Notes under the pieces: generated by a model
Databases searched by the model: none
Told to the model about the DNA's origin: nothing
The model's input: only the letters and a program-made list of their open reading frames with translations
Assembly (NCBI GenBank): GCA_022494885.1
Contig: JAGVSM010002703.1
Span: 434,001-498,000 of the forward strand
DNA length: 64,000 nt
From: Micrasema longulum
Lineage: Eukaryota; Arthropoda; Insecta; Trichoptera; Brachycentridae
Direction: 5' to 3'
Made by a program: the position numbers and the translations under genes
Shown: in pieces, positions 22,299 to 37,200 of the stretch
Layout: each line of letters opens with the position of its first letter
Position numbering within the stretch: the stretch's first letter is position 1

Positions 22299-25200
22299 AT
22301 GTCCCAAGCGTATTCGAACAGTAAGTACAACTCATTATAACCCTATTTTCTAATCTAGAAGTGATTCATCAACTCGTAAATTGGGTTTGCCGGTTGCACG
22401 GTTCACTTGCCATATAGAGTTTTATATGTATATTTTAATGTATTCATGGTCTCTTATTTGAATATTACTATATCGAATTAACTCCACTCTTTAAAAGAAT
22501 CACCTCTTACTTTATTTTTAAAAATACGTTTACATTTAGGTTATTAAAAAAAAATGTACTAATGATGCGGAAGTACGCCCAAAATACCACCTTGTTGATA
22601 AAAAATAACAGTTTTCTTTTATCAGAATGTATTTCAGAATATATATGTTTTAATAACAACAAACATAGGGCTATCTAAAGGTGCCCCCCAAATAATTTTA
22701 TGTAAAAATAAGTAGCTATGCATTTATAAAACAATGTTTTATAGCTTGGTCAGTTCGTTTATTTATTTATATTATAATTAAAACTAAAAAACATTGTATT
22801 TTCATATCACTATTTTAATTTAATTACTTTTTAAATTCCCTTTTTCTTAGTGTATAATATATTTTTTCATTCAAGGTATGGCTTTGGTTTATTTGAAATG
22901 GCAATTGCAAGTTTCGTATTTTATAATTTTCCAGAATACATTTTCGCTGCCCTTCCCCGCACTCAGCGAGGGACCCCATTGGTCCTCGGCGGGGACCCAA
23001 AAGGCAAAAACTTTTTGTATACCAATGGAAATTCTGTGATCATTCGTAATATTGAAAATCCGGCCATTTCTGATGTTTACACCGAACATTCCTGTGCTGT
23101 CAATGTTGCCAAATATTCACCAAGTGGATTTTATATTGCTTCAGGAGGTAACTTATTACTTGTCACAATCTAATTTAGTACCTACCCACATCAGAAAACA
23201 ATCTTCCTGACTTCTGAAATTGCTGTTATGATTTTTTTTACGTTTCCATTTTAAATCCAGATTTTTAGAAAAAAAATTAATTTGTTAGAAATGTTGTAAA
23301 TTGAATATTTATTATTGTGGTTTCGAAATAGGTACCATGATCATTACTTTTAAGAAAAAGGAAAATATGTGTTTACCACTAGATAGCTTTTACCATAAGT
23401 TATTATTTGTAATTTTTCTTTGAATAATATATTATTGTGTTGCATTCAAATAAAATTTACCCACAGTAAACATATAATTAAAATATATTATAAAGTACAT
23501 ATGTATGGAAAAATTTATATTTTGCATAAAATATCATGTACTAAATTATCTAAAATTTTAGTCTGTCTTATTTGAGAACCATTAAGATGTTGATAAGAGT
23601 TCTATTTTGATTAAACTTTTAATTAGAATCTAAGTCAAAGCAAAAATAGAGCACCATCTCATAACAGCTGGAAAGCTTGCATGTTTTCTTTATACTTGTA
23701 AAAAATGAAATATTTAAATGCTGTGTTCATTGACCACCTGTTATACGTTTGATTTTTTGTTGCTCTATTGAATCACAATACACGTATTGTATCTTTTATA
23801 AGAATTTATTTTGACTGGGTAATTATGCTTTTATAAACTGATAAACTGAAGCATCGGTGTCAGTGATAAAGTTTTAAATAGGCGGAAATATTGTCTGGCC
23901 TATTAATGTGCACAAGTAGGAAATAATCCGATTGGCAATGGGCCAAGTGATCCTAAGGCATTTTGTATATTTTCTGGATAGTATAGACGGGTGTGTTATA
24001 ACATATAATTATGAACGTAGGAATGAACATAAGAATATTCCAGAATTAATAGTTATTTTTATTATTTGTCTGCCTCGTGGTGTAATGATCAGTGCATTTG
24101 CCTACCATGCAAGAGATCTCGGGTTCGATTCCCGACATGGATGATATGAAATATTTATTTACAAGGGTGTTTTTACACTAGAATATTTCATAGTCCCTGG
24201 ACTGGTACCTAAAGCGTAAGACTGATCATCTTACCTTCATGTAACAAAAATGATCAAGATACGCTGCAATTGGTGTACGAATGCAGTGCCCTATGCGCCA
24301 TTAGACGCGGAAAGGGAATGGTAGTGGGAATAGTTATTTTTATTTTTTGTAATGAATTTAATTAATCGAAATGATGATCTATTGATATTATGAACATACT
24401 GCTTATAACTTTTCTTTACTTGCTTTAATGCATAGGTACACTTGACATCCAAATGTCCATTCAAAGTTCTGTCACTAAAATGTTCTTATTTTGAGATAGA
24501 TGGATCTTTGAAAATCTTTGATAGGAAAATTCCTGCCATAATTGACTAATTAAGAGTAGTCAAAACTTATTTCATTTATTATAATTAAAATGCAGTTCCG
24601 GGTAGAAATCTACCTACATAGTTTCTTCTACTCGTGTTATAACATTCATATTGAAGTGAAGTTAAAAACGCCAAAACATTATTTACTGATGTGGGTGAGA
24701 TTTAACTGAATCATTAGAAATTATTCAGCAATGCCTAAAAAAAAAACAGTTTTTAAACATCTTATTTATTATTTGAGTTGGTGTTTATTTTGTAGAACTC
24801 CGTTTAAGTTAGGTACCTAATATTAATTCGACCAGTGATTTGAGTCAACGTATTTATTTTTTAACAAAATAAGACCTTATTAGGGCATTTTCAAACAAAT
24901 AGAAATTTATTTATTGTGTATGCAGACAATTGGTAGAATACCATATGTTTTATTTTGGATACCCAATTTGAATAGAAATTTCATTAATACAAATGTTTGT
25001 TTTGAAAATACCTATTCATTTAGAAATGCTCTAACTTTTCTTGTCTTAACGGAACAATAGTCTGGTTCTGTCAAAAAAAAAACATACATATGTACAAAAG
25101 GTACTCAATCTAGTATGTTGATTGAGTTTCTCTACCGATACATTTTTTCAAATTAATTTAGTGGGTAATTTTTTAATATAATTGATAAGATTTCATCGGT

Positions 25201-28200
25201 CTAGTTTCATCATCAAAATAAATTAGGTACGATGACTATAATATGTCCCCTTATTTGTTTCAATTTTAGCTGTGTGCAATAACAAAGCACCCTATAATAA
25301 TATGGTTTTCAAACACTACATATCATCGCCGTTCAGGTAATAGTCACTATCCCAAAAAGCAGCATTTTGAGATATCACTATTTTAAAGTTTGGAGAACTG
25401 GGAAAACTCCATTATAACTTCCATCAAATTCCATCTATAAATTTTTCTTTCAGATACATTTTCATATATTTGGAAGGTTTTTAATGTGACAGTGGCTAAA
25501 ATTAGTTTTTTTTAAATACTTTTGCTTGTTTATAATCTGGGCAATGCGAGCCAAAAGAGTTAGTGACAGGAAAGAAATATTACAAATAATAATAAAATTT
25601 TGTAGTTAAAAATATGTTTTATTTAAAGAAATATTTTTTAACATGTTTATTGTTTTATATTTTATTATACAAATACCTAAACACAAACAATAGAAAGACA
25701 ACTGTCATACTTTAAAAAATATAAAATTCTGCCTAAACTGTCAATAAATTATATCTGCCTTTTATGCTTTTTGAGATTTTATTGAAAGTCACAGCACTGT
25801 TTTTCACTGACAACAAATAATGTCGATTTAGGCAACTTTTTTCTAACTGAGTAACCTTTGTGAAAGGTGACAATATATACTCTATACATTCTGCATATTT
25901 TACATGTTCCTAAAGTACTCAAATAGAACGGATGCATGCAGTATGCATAGGCAGTCTATGCAAATTATGGAAAGCTTATCATATTGCTCTGACTCATAGT
26001 ATTATTTACAATGAGGAAGTTCAGTGGTTTTTAAAAAAAAAAATATTTGTTAATAGACTGTTTAACTAAGTCAAAATTATTTTTTTTTAATTTTTATATT
26101 TCGTATTATCGGCGCTACGATTTTTCAAAGTTTTGTATTTCTGAAATAACTCCGCGTGTAACGTCAGAGGTTCATTTCCGCTTATTCTCATTCAGTTCTT
26201 CCCATTGGTCCAGAAGCGACAAGCAGACCGGAAATCTTCCATAGCTCTTAGATTATAGGTTGATTCACATGAACCAGTGACGTCATCTAAAGTAGTGCGT
26301 TTTTATCAAAATAATAATTATTATTTTTTCTGTACATTTTCAAGAAACTTTGCACTACAATTTAATGCTCTAATTTTTACCCCGCGTAAGAAAACATTTT
26401 TTGTATCCAATTTCCCGTAGGGCTGAAGTTCCTCATTGTACAACTATGACATAAATGGAGATTTTCTTATGCCTATATTTGTACATCATGTGAACATTTT
26501 ATATAATTATATTATCCTTATCTAAAAATTATAAAATAACATTCATCATTGAGCTTATCAGCTGATGCGCTACAAATGGTAGTGCGTACATTATTACTCT
26601 GAGTTTAAATCAGTGGTCAATTGATTAAAATGATCTGAATTATCGGTCTTATCTTTTTTTATAAAAACAAACAATAGATCGGGTTGTGGTCCTGTGGCTA
26701 GTGTTGCGGACTCACGGGCAAGAGGTCCGAGGTTCAAACCTCACTCTACCCCAACTTGATTTCCATTTTCTAATAGTGAGTTATTTACAACTTGTTGAAA
26801 ATGGCCACCAAAATTTAAATATTTAGGTAAATTATAAGAATGCCAAAATTTCTTTAAAAAAAAAATATTTCAAAAAGATATAAAAATCTGTTGAAGTAAA
26901 TTAGCATAGAAGAAATTAAAAAACAATTTGTGTGACATGTAAAATTTGTAAATAAAATTTTTAACACTGTACCCGCCTCCTTAGAACTGGTTTCCCCAGT
27001 GAGGATTCTCAAATTAATTTTGTATAAAAAATGTTTCATACAGTATTCCTATTGATTAATATACATATTTTAAACTCTTATGTATTACCTTATACTAACT
27101 ACAGGTTTTACTTTTTTTTGTGAAACATTATTTGTATTAATATGTTTGAAGAAGCATTTTAAAGAGGCTTTTGGGCATAAGTAAATAATATTTAAAAAAC
27201 CAGTTTGATATTTCATATAACAATTATTATGTATCAAGATAATCTACTATGATTTTTCCATTTATGTTTATTTATTTGTTTATTATTGTTTTTATTTGCT
27301 TTTTTTAAAGATATTTCTGGAAAGGTGAGAATTTGGGACACAGTCAACAAAGAACATATTTTAAAAAATGAGTTCCAACCACTGGGCGGACCGATCAAAG
27401 ATATCGCATGGAGCGCAGATAGCCAGAGAATGTGTGCAGTTGGTGACGGGAGAGAAAGGTAATTTGAGACAAATACCATTCCAGTGTGATTATTCCAAGT
27501 AAATGTATTAAGTACAAAGAGTTCAGACTACTGATTCAGACTCTTGAATCAATCCCAGTATTTTTCATCGACTTTGAAATTAATATGTATTGAAAAATAT
27601 ATTTGATGTAATTATTTCATATCATGGACAAAGCAACTGCCCACCCCAGAATTCAAATCTGGATCCTTATTTGCATTATAAAGTTAAACAACTATAAGGC
27701 TATGCAGCGGGATCCGCTTATTGTGATGGCTGTGGGATCTGTAACTTTTGATAACAATAACCGGTTGATTACATTAAACAGAGGTTAAAAAAAAATAGTC
27801 AAACATTGCTAAACATAAAATTTGAATCCTGACTCAACTTGATGGTATTTCCCAAATCGATCTCTCCTTCAATCTGTGTTTTGATTGGAAATTTGAGAAG
27901 TTTCTATACCTGCTCTATTAACAAGGATTTTTAATTAGAGAGGTTGCTAAATTTTTTACTACACAGCAGTGGTGGTTTTGATACTAAATTTTTAGTGAGG
28001 ATACAATATATATTATAATCCAATACTGCCAGACTTTAACAATCAATATTGATTGCCTTTAATTCATTCCTAAATTTAAAAAGCTTGGTTCGTCTTTTTG
28101 AGTTATTACAAAGTTATTAATTACCAGGTACATTTGTATTTTATTTATTTATTGACACTTTATATACATATACAATAAATATACATATAAGGGCGGGCAT

Positions 28201-31200
28201 ATTGCCTTAAGGCAATTTCTTCCTACCTACCCAAACCGTTCAGTTTGAGAAAATTATAAATACATGGACATATTGAATCTTACAATTTTATACAAAAATT
28301 AAAAGCAAAGATTAACAAAAATAAATATATGTATAAAAAAAAATAGCACTTTACTATGAAGAGAGGAGAGGGGATGGGAAGGAAAGAAGAAGGATAAAGG
28401 AACAATTTAAATATTTAGATAGTGACATTTCAATATTGACTTAAATGTAAATAAAGGGAGCGTCTCTAACATTAGTGGGTAGATTATTCCACAATCAAGC
28501 GGCTACTACTGTAAAAGAGGAGGCAAGAAAATTAGAGCTATGACAGGGTATTAAGAGGGTTCTGTCGTTACTAGAACGAAGAGATAGTCCGTGTTGTGAA
28601 AGGGGTTGGATGAGCTCTCTCAGATAAACAGGCGAAGTGGGATTATTTAAAATATTGTGAAAAAGTGATAGAATGTGAATGTTTCTTCTATGCCTGATAC
28701 TGAGCCAGTGTAGTTGCGTGCGATACTCGGTTATGAGGTCAAATTTGCGAAGATTAAAGATATAACGAATACAAATATTCTGCAATCGTTCTAACTTATC
28801 AAGCAATTCAGAGTTAACATCTGGATAACATACATCCGCGTAGTCAAGGAGTGGAAGAAGTAAGCTCTGGACTAATGTTTGCTTAACATTAATTGGCAAG
28901 AAATTCTGTAATCTTTTAAGTGAGTGCAAACTGCTATAAAGTTTACGACTAACTTCGTTAACCTGATCGTGCCACCCTAAATACTTATGAATGATAATAC
29001 CTAAGTTTTGACTGAAGTCATGAATGGAATTTCTGTACCATCTATTTTGAAAAGAGGAAGTGTGGAAAAATTCACTTTTGAATACATTTGTTTACTACCA
29101 ACAAGTACAATTTGGGTTTTTGTTGGATTTATGAGAAGTCCATGTTTTTTTGTCCATGAAGTAATATGGTCGAGTGCAAGTGACATTACTCTATGTGTTT
29201 CAACAATGTCGACGGGTTCGAAATGAATATACAATTCATATCATCGGCATATAAATGGTACGAACAGGGGAGGTTTTTTGTTGTTGGATTGATAAAAAGG
29301 GAAAATAAAAGTGGAGAAAGTACCCCCCTTGTGGCACACCGGCGGTAAGATCAATCCAATCTGAAAAGACATCTGCCATTTTAACGCATTGACGACGGCC
29401 ACGTAAATATGTTGAAAACCAATTTATCACGGATGAAGATAGATTTAAGGACTTAAGTCTAGCGAGAAGCAGGTCAAAATCAACAGAATTAAAAGCACTA
29501 CTAAAATCAAGTAGGACTAAAAGCGTTAGACGTTTATCATTCATTGCTTGTCTAATGTCGTCAGTTATTTTAACTAAGACGGTAGTAGTGCTGTGTCCAG
29601 CCCGAAAACCAGATTGCAGAGGATCAAGTTGATTATGAAGTGTCAGATAACAGTTAATTTGTTTGTAAGCTATTCGTTCAATAACTTTGGAAAAGATAGG
29701 CAAAATGGAGATGGGTCTATAATCGTTTTTGGATGCTGGGGAGCCATTTTTAGGAAGTGGAATAACGAAAGCCAATTTCCATTGGGTTGGAAAGTAACCA
29801 GATGTGAGGGAAAAATTAATAATATGAGTAATAATAGATAAAGTAAAAGGCAAAGTCATATGAATTATCGACAAACTCAATTCATCGCTGCCGAAGGATT
29901 TAGTTTTGATAGAAAGCAGAATGCGCGATACTTCTGATTCATTGACGACGGAGAAACGAAATTGAGGGACATTAGAATTTTGTGTATTGTTCATATCATG
30001 TAACAAAGAGCGTTTTAAAACTTCGTCAATCACCACCGGAGGGGTAGAAAAATGCAAGTTTAGTTCGTTAAGGTTCAGCGAACTACCTTTATCAACAGTG
30101 GAAATAGCTTTGCCTACCCCGAGTGAATGGAGCAAGTTCTAAGAACGTGCGGAAGAAAGATTATTAAGTGAATCTTTAATATGTCTTCTTTTAGCATTCC
30201 GACATAGTTGGTTACAACGATTTCTGAGTGTTCGGAACTTTTCCCAGCCAAGGACAGAATTGATTAATTTTAGTTTTGATTTAGCTTTGTCGCGTTTTGC
30301 CATCAATTTTAAAATTTCATTGGTAAGCCAGGGAGCTGGGGGATATTTCAGTTTCACTTGTCTTAAAGGGGCGTGGGTATTAAACAAGCCAATGATAGTA
30401 CTGTTTAAAGAGTTGACTTTTATATCGAGATTGTCCGTTTCGTATATCTCCTTCCAGTCTATGTTAGAGGCGTCATTCTCAAATTGTTCTTTGTTAATAT
30501 TACGAACATTTCTAAGATGTAAAGTTTTTTTGTGATATCGTGGACAGTTTATTTTATAGCTTAAATAGAGGAGGTCGTGATTTGAAAATCCGGAAGCAGT
30601 CAGTTGGCCGTAATTATTGATATTATGAGGGAAGGTAGTAAAAATAAGATCAAGAAGTGTATGGGAAGATTCAGTGTGATGTGTTGGTTTAAGAGGGAGT
30701 ATGGAGAGGTTAACTGATTTCGCTATTTCCTCGAGCTGTTTGCTTCTGTAGTCTCCCTTGAGAAGACAAGTGTTAAAGTCACCCATGATTATGGTATGAT
30801 CGGATTGTAAGGAAAGCGATTCCAGCAGTATCTCAACCTCTGAGAAATAATTAATATTGGGGGGACAATACACTACACCGAGCAGAAGATTGTTAAACTT
30901 GAAGTTAACTTTTATAAATAAATACTCTGGAAAACCTTGTGAAGAAGAAAGAGATTTTGTGATGATAGAATACCCAATATCAGCGCGTAAGTAAATTCCA
31001 ACCCCCCCTCCGACTCTATTTATACGGTCGTTACGTATAAGATGGTAACCCGGTAATGGATACAACGTGGAGAGAAGGGATGGTTTTAACCAGGATTCAC
31101 TTATCAAAATGGCGTGTGTGGATAAATCAGAAAATGTTGCTAGAAGGTCAGAATAATGGGAGGGAATACTCTGTGCATTAATATGACACACGTGAAAGTT

Positions 31201-34200
31201 TTTAGGGAAACGTGAGAAATTGGAAGCCAAAATATCGTGAACCAACATGTCATCAGAAGAATTGTGTATGTCAGATAAATCAGAGATTTCTGAATGGTAG
31301 AAGGAAAGAGGTGAAGAAGGAATGGAATCAGGAAGAGAATGAAAGGACTCTTCAGATGAGGACATAGTAAATGTATAATTATAACTAATCACTAGGTAAA
31401 ATTAAATAACAAAATAGAAAAAAGAGAAAACAGGATTTTTAAAAATGAGTAAAACGGGGTGACAACCGCTTAATTAAGTTTAACAAAGAATAAATAGCAT
31501 AGGCGCAATAATGCAATCATACAATTTACATTAGGTTATAAAAAATAAAAGTAAAAAACATATCTACCATAAGTACAGGTGTTATCAAGAATTAGTAAAC
31601 TTATATATAATAAAATACTTTCGCAGATACATATAAAAAAAAAATGGAGAACATCTATTTAAAAAAAAAATAAAAAAAATCTTTTAAAAAGTATGTTTCT
31701 CGTATTAAATAAATCGTATAAAACATTACAAATGATAGGTTTCTTACATTAAGTTGAACAACGCCAACAAGTAATGAAAGCAATACAGTTAGCGGTAATA
31801 CTTTGTGTTTTGCTAAAAACACTATGAAATTGTGCCAGCATTCAATGAATATAATGTATATTATTATTATTATACATCCCAATATCCAATATTGCCCACA
31901 TCATTGCACCTATAAAATAGCATAATAAAAATATTCTATAGGCTGACCATAGATAACATTAAGGAATTTAATAATTCATTTACTATACAAACAAAATATC
32001 TATACATGGCAACTTGGTAGTAAAATTAGTAATATTATAATTCGCTAGAGGCGACTATACGCAGGCAGCCGCGCTGTCAAATTTGCAGATAGATAATGTA
32101 GCGCTATAACAAGTTTGTATAATCATGAATAATATATCATTTTAAAGGAAAAGAAATAAAAAACAACAAAGGCGCAACTAAAGGACACGAATGTAATGAA
32201 TTAAGAGTGTAAAATGGTTTTAGAGCAAAGCTTGTTATACCATGATCGTAGTGGATTGTCTAGTAAAGAGTATTCTTTAAAAATACTTTCTTTTGAGGAA
32301 TGACAATTGTCAAAACCTAGACATAACCTTAAAACATTATTTAACAAGAGGAGTTAGAAAATAAGTGACATGATAATGGTAAAATAACTGCTCAATCTAA
32401 AAAATAGTCCAGATTATTGTGTTTTGTTTTGTTGACGCGGTCTTAACTCCCTTCGTGTCGTGTTGTCCGCCTTTAGATCATCTAGTTCATCTTGAGTCTG
32501 GAAATTGTGTATCTTCCCATTAAGTTTAATATAGATAATTCCTTCCCGGGTCCAGATAGTTTCGCCTGTGAAGTGTTCTTTAGTTTGTTTGAAAATGGAC
32601 TGCCTTTCCCTCGTCAAATACTCCGTTATGAGGTATGGAAGTCCTTTCAATCTTTTCCGGTTCTTCATTACGTCGATTTTATTTGACTTTGATGTAAATT
32701 TTACAACAATAGGCCTTTTGCCCCCTTGCTTGAAGATACCTAACCGATAAGCGAATTTTATTTGAGGTTTAATAGTTAATTGTTTTGCACAGAATTCAGC
32801 AGCTGTCAGAGAAGTATCTTCGGCTTTTGTTTCAGAGAGCCCGTGAATGATGACCATTTTTTGACGCGATTTCTGTTCAATGCAATCCAATTTACAGCAA
32901 AGAATCTTGTTTTGTGATTGCAAATTACTTAGCATATCAAGGACGCTTACCTTAAACGTTTTGTAATCAGCTTCGATGTTTTGAACGTCTGATGAAGTCG
33001 TTGATTTTTTTAATAAAGCTTCGAACGTTTTCATTTTAGTCAGCAATTCATCGATTTTCCAGTTGTTAGTATGCTCCATAATGATATTAATCTGTTAATA
33101 TTAACTTTATTAAGCGGCACACAAAATTTAACGACTACCCGCCAATATGTCCATAAATATGTACTCATGCCCAAATGCGCGATAGCGAGTTAAGGTGACT
33201 CACAGAAGTGTAATACAAATACTCCGCTTGCCGCTCCCTTCCTCTTTATCTTATGAAGTTTGGACTCATGTTTCGATTGTTTTATTTCTAGATTCGGCCA
33301 CGTGTTCATGTCCGAGACTGGAACCTCCGTAGGAGAGATCAGTGGCCAAGCCAAGCCCCTAAACTCGGTCGACTTCCGTCCAGCCAGACCCTTCCGAGTG
33401 CTGACGGCCTCTGAAGATAATACTGTAGCGGTGTTTGAAGGCCCTCCCTTTAAGTTCAAATGCACCAAACAAGTAATATTATTATTTTTTATCCATTATA
33501 GTTTCGGTGATTAGGCTAGACATGATAATTGAAACCGCAGATTTACATACCTGATGATGAATACAGTTGAGAAAGAAAAAACAAGTATCACCTATTCTTT
33601 TTTGGTTTTGTTTGCACCACAATAGGCCAAGATGCTCATTTTACAGTTGTGAATTACAACACAGACATTCAGGCTTGAGAAATCGAACTCTGAACCTTAC
33701 GTGCGTGAGTCAAGCGTCTTCTTCTTTAATATTAAATTTTCAACAGTATTTTGATAATGTCCTAAACTTTATAAACAAGTAGTAAATTTTAAGACTTTAG
33801 GATTTTATATTATTAATATTTGAAGTTCAGTTCAGTGGCGAAATTCGGCATTTATTATAGTAAATAACACAATATGTTCTGTTTGCACAACAGTGAAAAA
33901 GGTACAGTTAAGTCAAATTAAGTATAATACAAATATATAAAATTAAAATGTAAACATATTAGACACTGTCTATCCTAGTATTAGTAATGTCTAGAGATGA
34001 TTTAAGTATGGAAATCTTATAACATATGAAATAATATTAAGAAATATGAAAATCTTACAAAGATGATGGAACTAAAAAAATCAAAACTGGCAAAGTGTAT
34101 AAAACTGAAAAGAATATACAGAAAAAAATACATTTAAAAATTCTCTGACGAGGTATAATAATGTTAGTAAATATTTATATATAACACTTTTCTATGTCTA

Positions 34201-37200
34201 ATGGTTTTGAGATGTCCCGTCTCTTCGTCAGGACACTAATGACAATAGCATACAAATCTCACTATACACCGACACCATGGAAGTTGTCACAAAAATGTAA
34301 AACCAACATGATGATGGGACGCATGCTATTAGAAGCTTACACCAAAGTACACTGATTATAAATGTTTAAAACTGTATGATCTTGTAATTAGTGTCCTGAT
34401 GAGAAAACAGGTACATCTCAAAACCGGTAGACATAGAGAAGTCAGTAAGGGGTTATATACAATTATTTACTAACATTCATGGAAATGTTTGACCACAAAG
34501 TTAATGCTTTAAATATTCATCATATTAATGATATCCTAGTGTGTAAGACTTTTAAAATAAGTATAATTAAATGATAAATTTTGTATATGATTAAATTTCT
34601 CATAAAATTTACCAAATACTTAAATGAATAATTTCCATAAAATTTTGCTTTGTACTCATTTCAGGAGCATACAAGGTTTGTGCAGGCTGTGAGATATTCT
34701 CCCAACGGTAGCCTGTTTGCTTCCGCTGGCTTTGATGGCAAAATATTCATGTATGATGGCACCAGCTCTGAGCTCAAAGGAGAGGTAACAATATTATTAT
34801 ATTACTTTATTACCTTAGTTTTTCATAGCACCTTTATTTCTAAATTTATATATCTTATACACTCGTGATTATTCCTGCCTTTAACTACCGGGTGTGTCCA
34901 GGCAAATGAAGAATACAATTCTGTTTGTGAAATAGAACTGGTACCCTAAATGAGTATTTTTGACTCTATGGCTGCTCTCAAGTAAAAGTCCTGAATAAAG
35001 AAATCGAGAGGAAATATGTCAGCCTCGTTGTGTAGAGGTTGACGCATTTGCCTACCATTCTTAAAGTCCTGGGGTTCATTCCTGGCAGGGTGGGCGTGGA
35101 ATGTTGATTCTTAAAGTTTTTTTAACTGCAATATTTTATTGTTTCTGGACTCGAGCGTAAGACTGATGATCTCACCTTCATATAACGGATTATCGAAGTA
35201 TGCTGCATTTGGTTGACCAATGCAGTGCTCTATGCACCACTGGATCCAGAAAAAGGGATGATGATGATTAACATGTTGACTTTTGTATTTACTTTGTTTA
35301 TAATTTCGCTCATTTATTTTTAAACCAATTTCAAAATGTCCTCTAATGGACATTTTCAAACTAGTGAATGTTTAAAAATTGTACATTCGAATAAAATATG
35401 AAGTCGTCATTATCAGGTCGGTAGTCCAGCTCACAAGGGAGGAGTCTACGGAATCGCTTGGTCAGGAGACGGGAAGCAACTCCTCAGTTGCTCAGGAGAC
35501 AAGACTTGCCGCCTGTGGGACGTAGAGACGAGCCAGATGGTTAGTGAGTTCGTCATAGGCAGCACTGTTGATGACCAACAGGTGAGAATCTCTGATGTAT
35601 ACTATGTAATGTAATGATATAAGAGTTGCAGATAATTGTAATAGGGTATTTTCACGTGTTTTTTTTTTTGCAAAAAAATAGAAGAAAAAATTACGATGGT
35701 TACTGTACAGTTTTCATTTTTTTATGTCCACGCGTTAATTTTTCGGAGCGGTTTAAAAACGTATACTTTGAATTGGCGCCAAAACGACCATTCGGATGCC
35801 GTATGGGCTTGTGACGTCACGCGTTACGAATTTGACTGACCGTTCAAACAAATTCATACGAATTTGTATAGCCTACGTGCTGTATTTGTTGTAATCGGTT
35901 GTTTTACACTGTTTTAACAAATTAACGCGCATAAAAATGAAATGAAATTATTAACATATAAACAAAGAATATTTTACAATACAATGATATTTGTTCATAA
36001 AATTATAAACTCTAATAAAAAAACAGAATTTTGGAAAAAAATTGATCGGAACCAGCATGAACACGATCACAATACTAGAGAAAAGAACAAAATTAGACTT
36101 CCATTTAGGAAAAAGGCAAAGTCACAAAATTCAATTTTATTTAAAGCAATTAAAAAGTATTACGAAATGGAAAAAAATATTTATGAAGAAAAAAACATAT
36201 CAAAATTTAAAATAATGGTCAAGACATATGTGATAAACAATTTATAAATTAAATATATTTGCAATGTTATTATTAGAACACACATAACAATATGTATGAT
36301 ATGTGTGCCCTACTTTAAGATTTAAATAAAAAATGTCTTTAGTTATAAGATACAAGTACTGTTTAGTTCCGATATGCACAAACACTACGGTGAAGACGCC
36401 AAATAAAGCTTTTTTGGCCATTCCTAGTACCTAATAAAAAAAAAAAATATTGAACGCATTTGAACATTATGAAACGAGATGTTAAAAAAACAGACCACCA
36501 TACTTTTTTCCCTAGGTCTTGTTCAGTACAAAATACTAAATTCAATTATGTAGACTGTAGACTATAAAAATTGACTAACAGTAGGTACTGAAATTAGCAC
36601 TTATAAAGCTTGACAGGTACTACAATACTTAAATAGTTTATTCTTTGAATGTTATTGTTTATATTTGTATTATATTTCTGTACTTATGTTACTAAGTTTA
36701 ATTTGTAGAACTGTTGGTTTTCTAAATAAATAAAAAATAAAATTACTAAAAAATTGCTGTATGAAAACCTACCTTATTTATTTGTGAAATTTATTGCATT
36801 TACAAAATGGCAACTGACCTTAGGATGCTGGACAGTCTTTACACTTGCAGGAATCTATTATTTCCTAGATTTCATCGCAAATCAACGTCACCGAGTACGC
36901 TTTGGTTCTAACTTTATGTTCTGGGGTGACTCGACCTTTTACCATTCAAATATCACCCGTCCGTTTTACTTGAATGTAACCTATGGCATTGTCTCCTTAA
37001 TTTTCCTTAGCTGATATATTAATAAATAAATCACGTTTAATATAAAAAAGGCATTAACACGCACTCGAGCAACAGAGATGTTTACAAGCAATGGTATTTT
37101 ATGGATTATGTTTTGTCAAAGTCACGTTACTTCCTTTTTGCATTAAATGTACGCGAAACAATACATTTATAGTACATGCAAATAATACAACTATTTAAAT

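Larger units (their letters stand above)
28140..33170 (-). mobile_element. Near full-length CR1/jockey-like LINE in AIP1 intron 3, antisense, dead
   Basis: Minus-strand order is a short 5' region (33170-33080), ORF1 (33079-32414), a ~1-kb AT-rich spacer, ORF2 (31392 to about 28440), a 3' UTR with the palindrome ATTGCCTTAAGGCAAT (28200-28215) and CCCGCCC, then an AATAAATAAATAAA end at about 28140. The element sits wholly within the AIP1 intron 27459-33291. Ends are approximate because no target duplication could be recognised. Confidence 0.8.

Noticed and set aside
26100..26330. TGACGTCA-type CRE sites (also 12960, 37500, 39125)
   Set aside because: Most lie at the same place in MITE M1 copies, so they are transposon sequence rather than evidence of regulation.
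29008..29841. ORFs on the plus strand inside the LINE
   Set aside because: Antisense shadows of ORF2.
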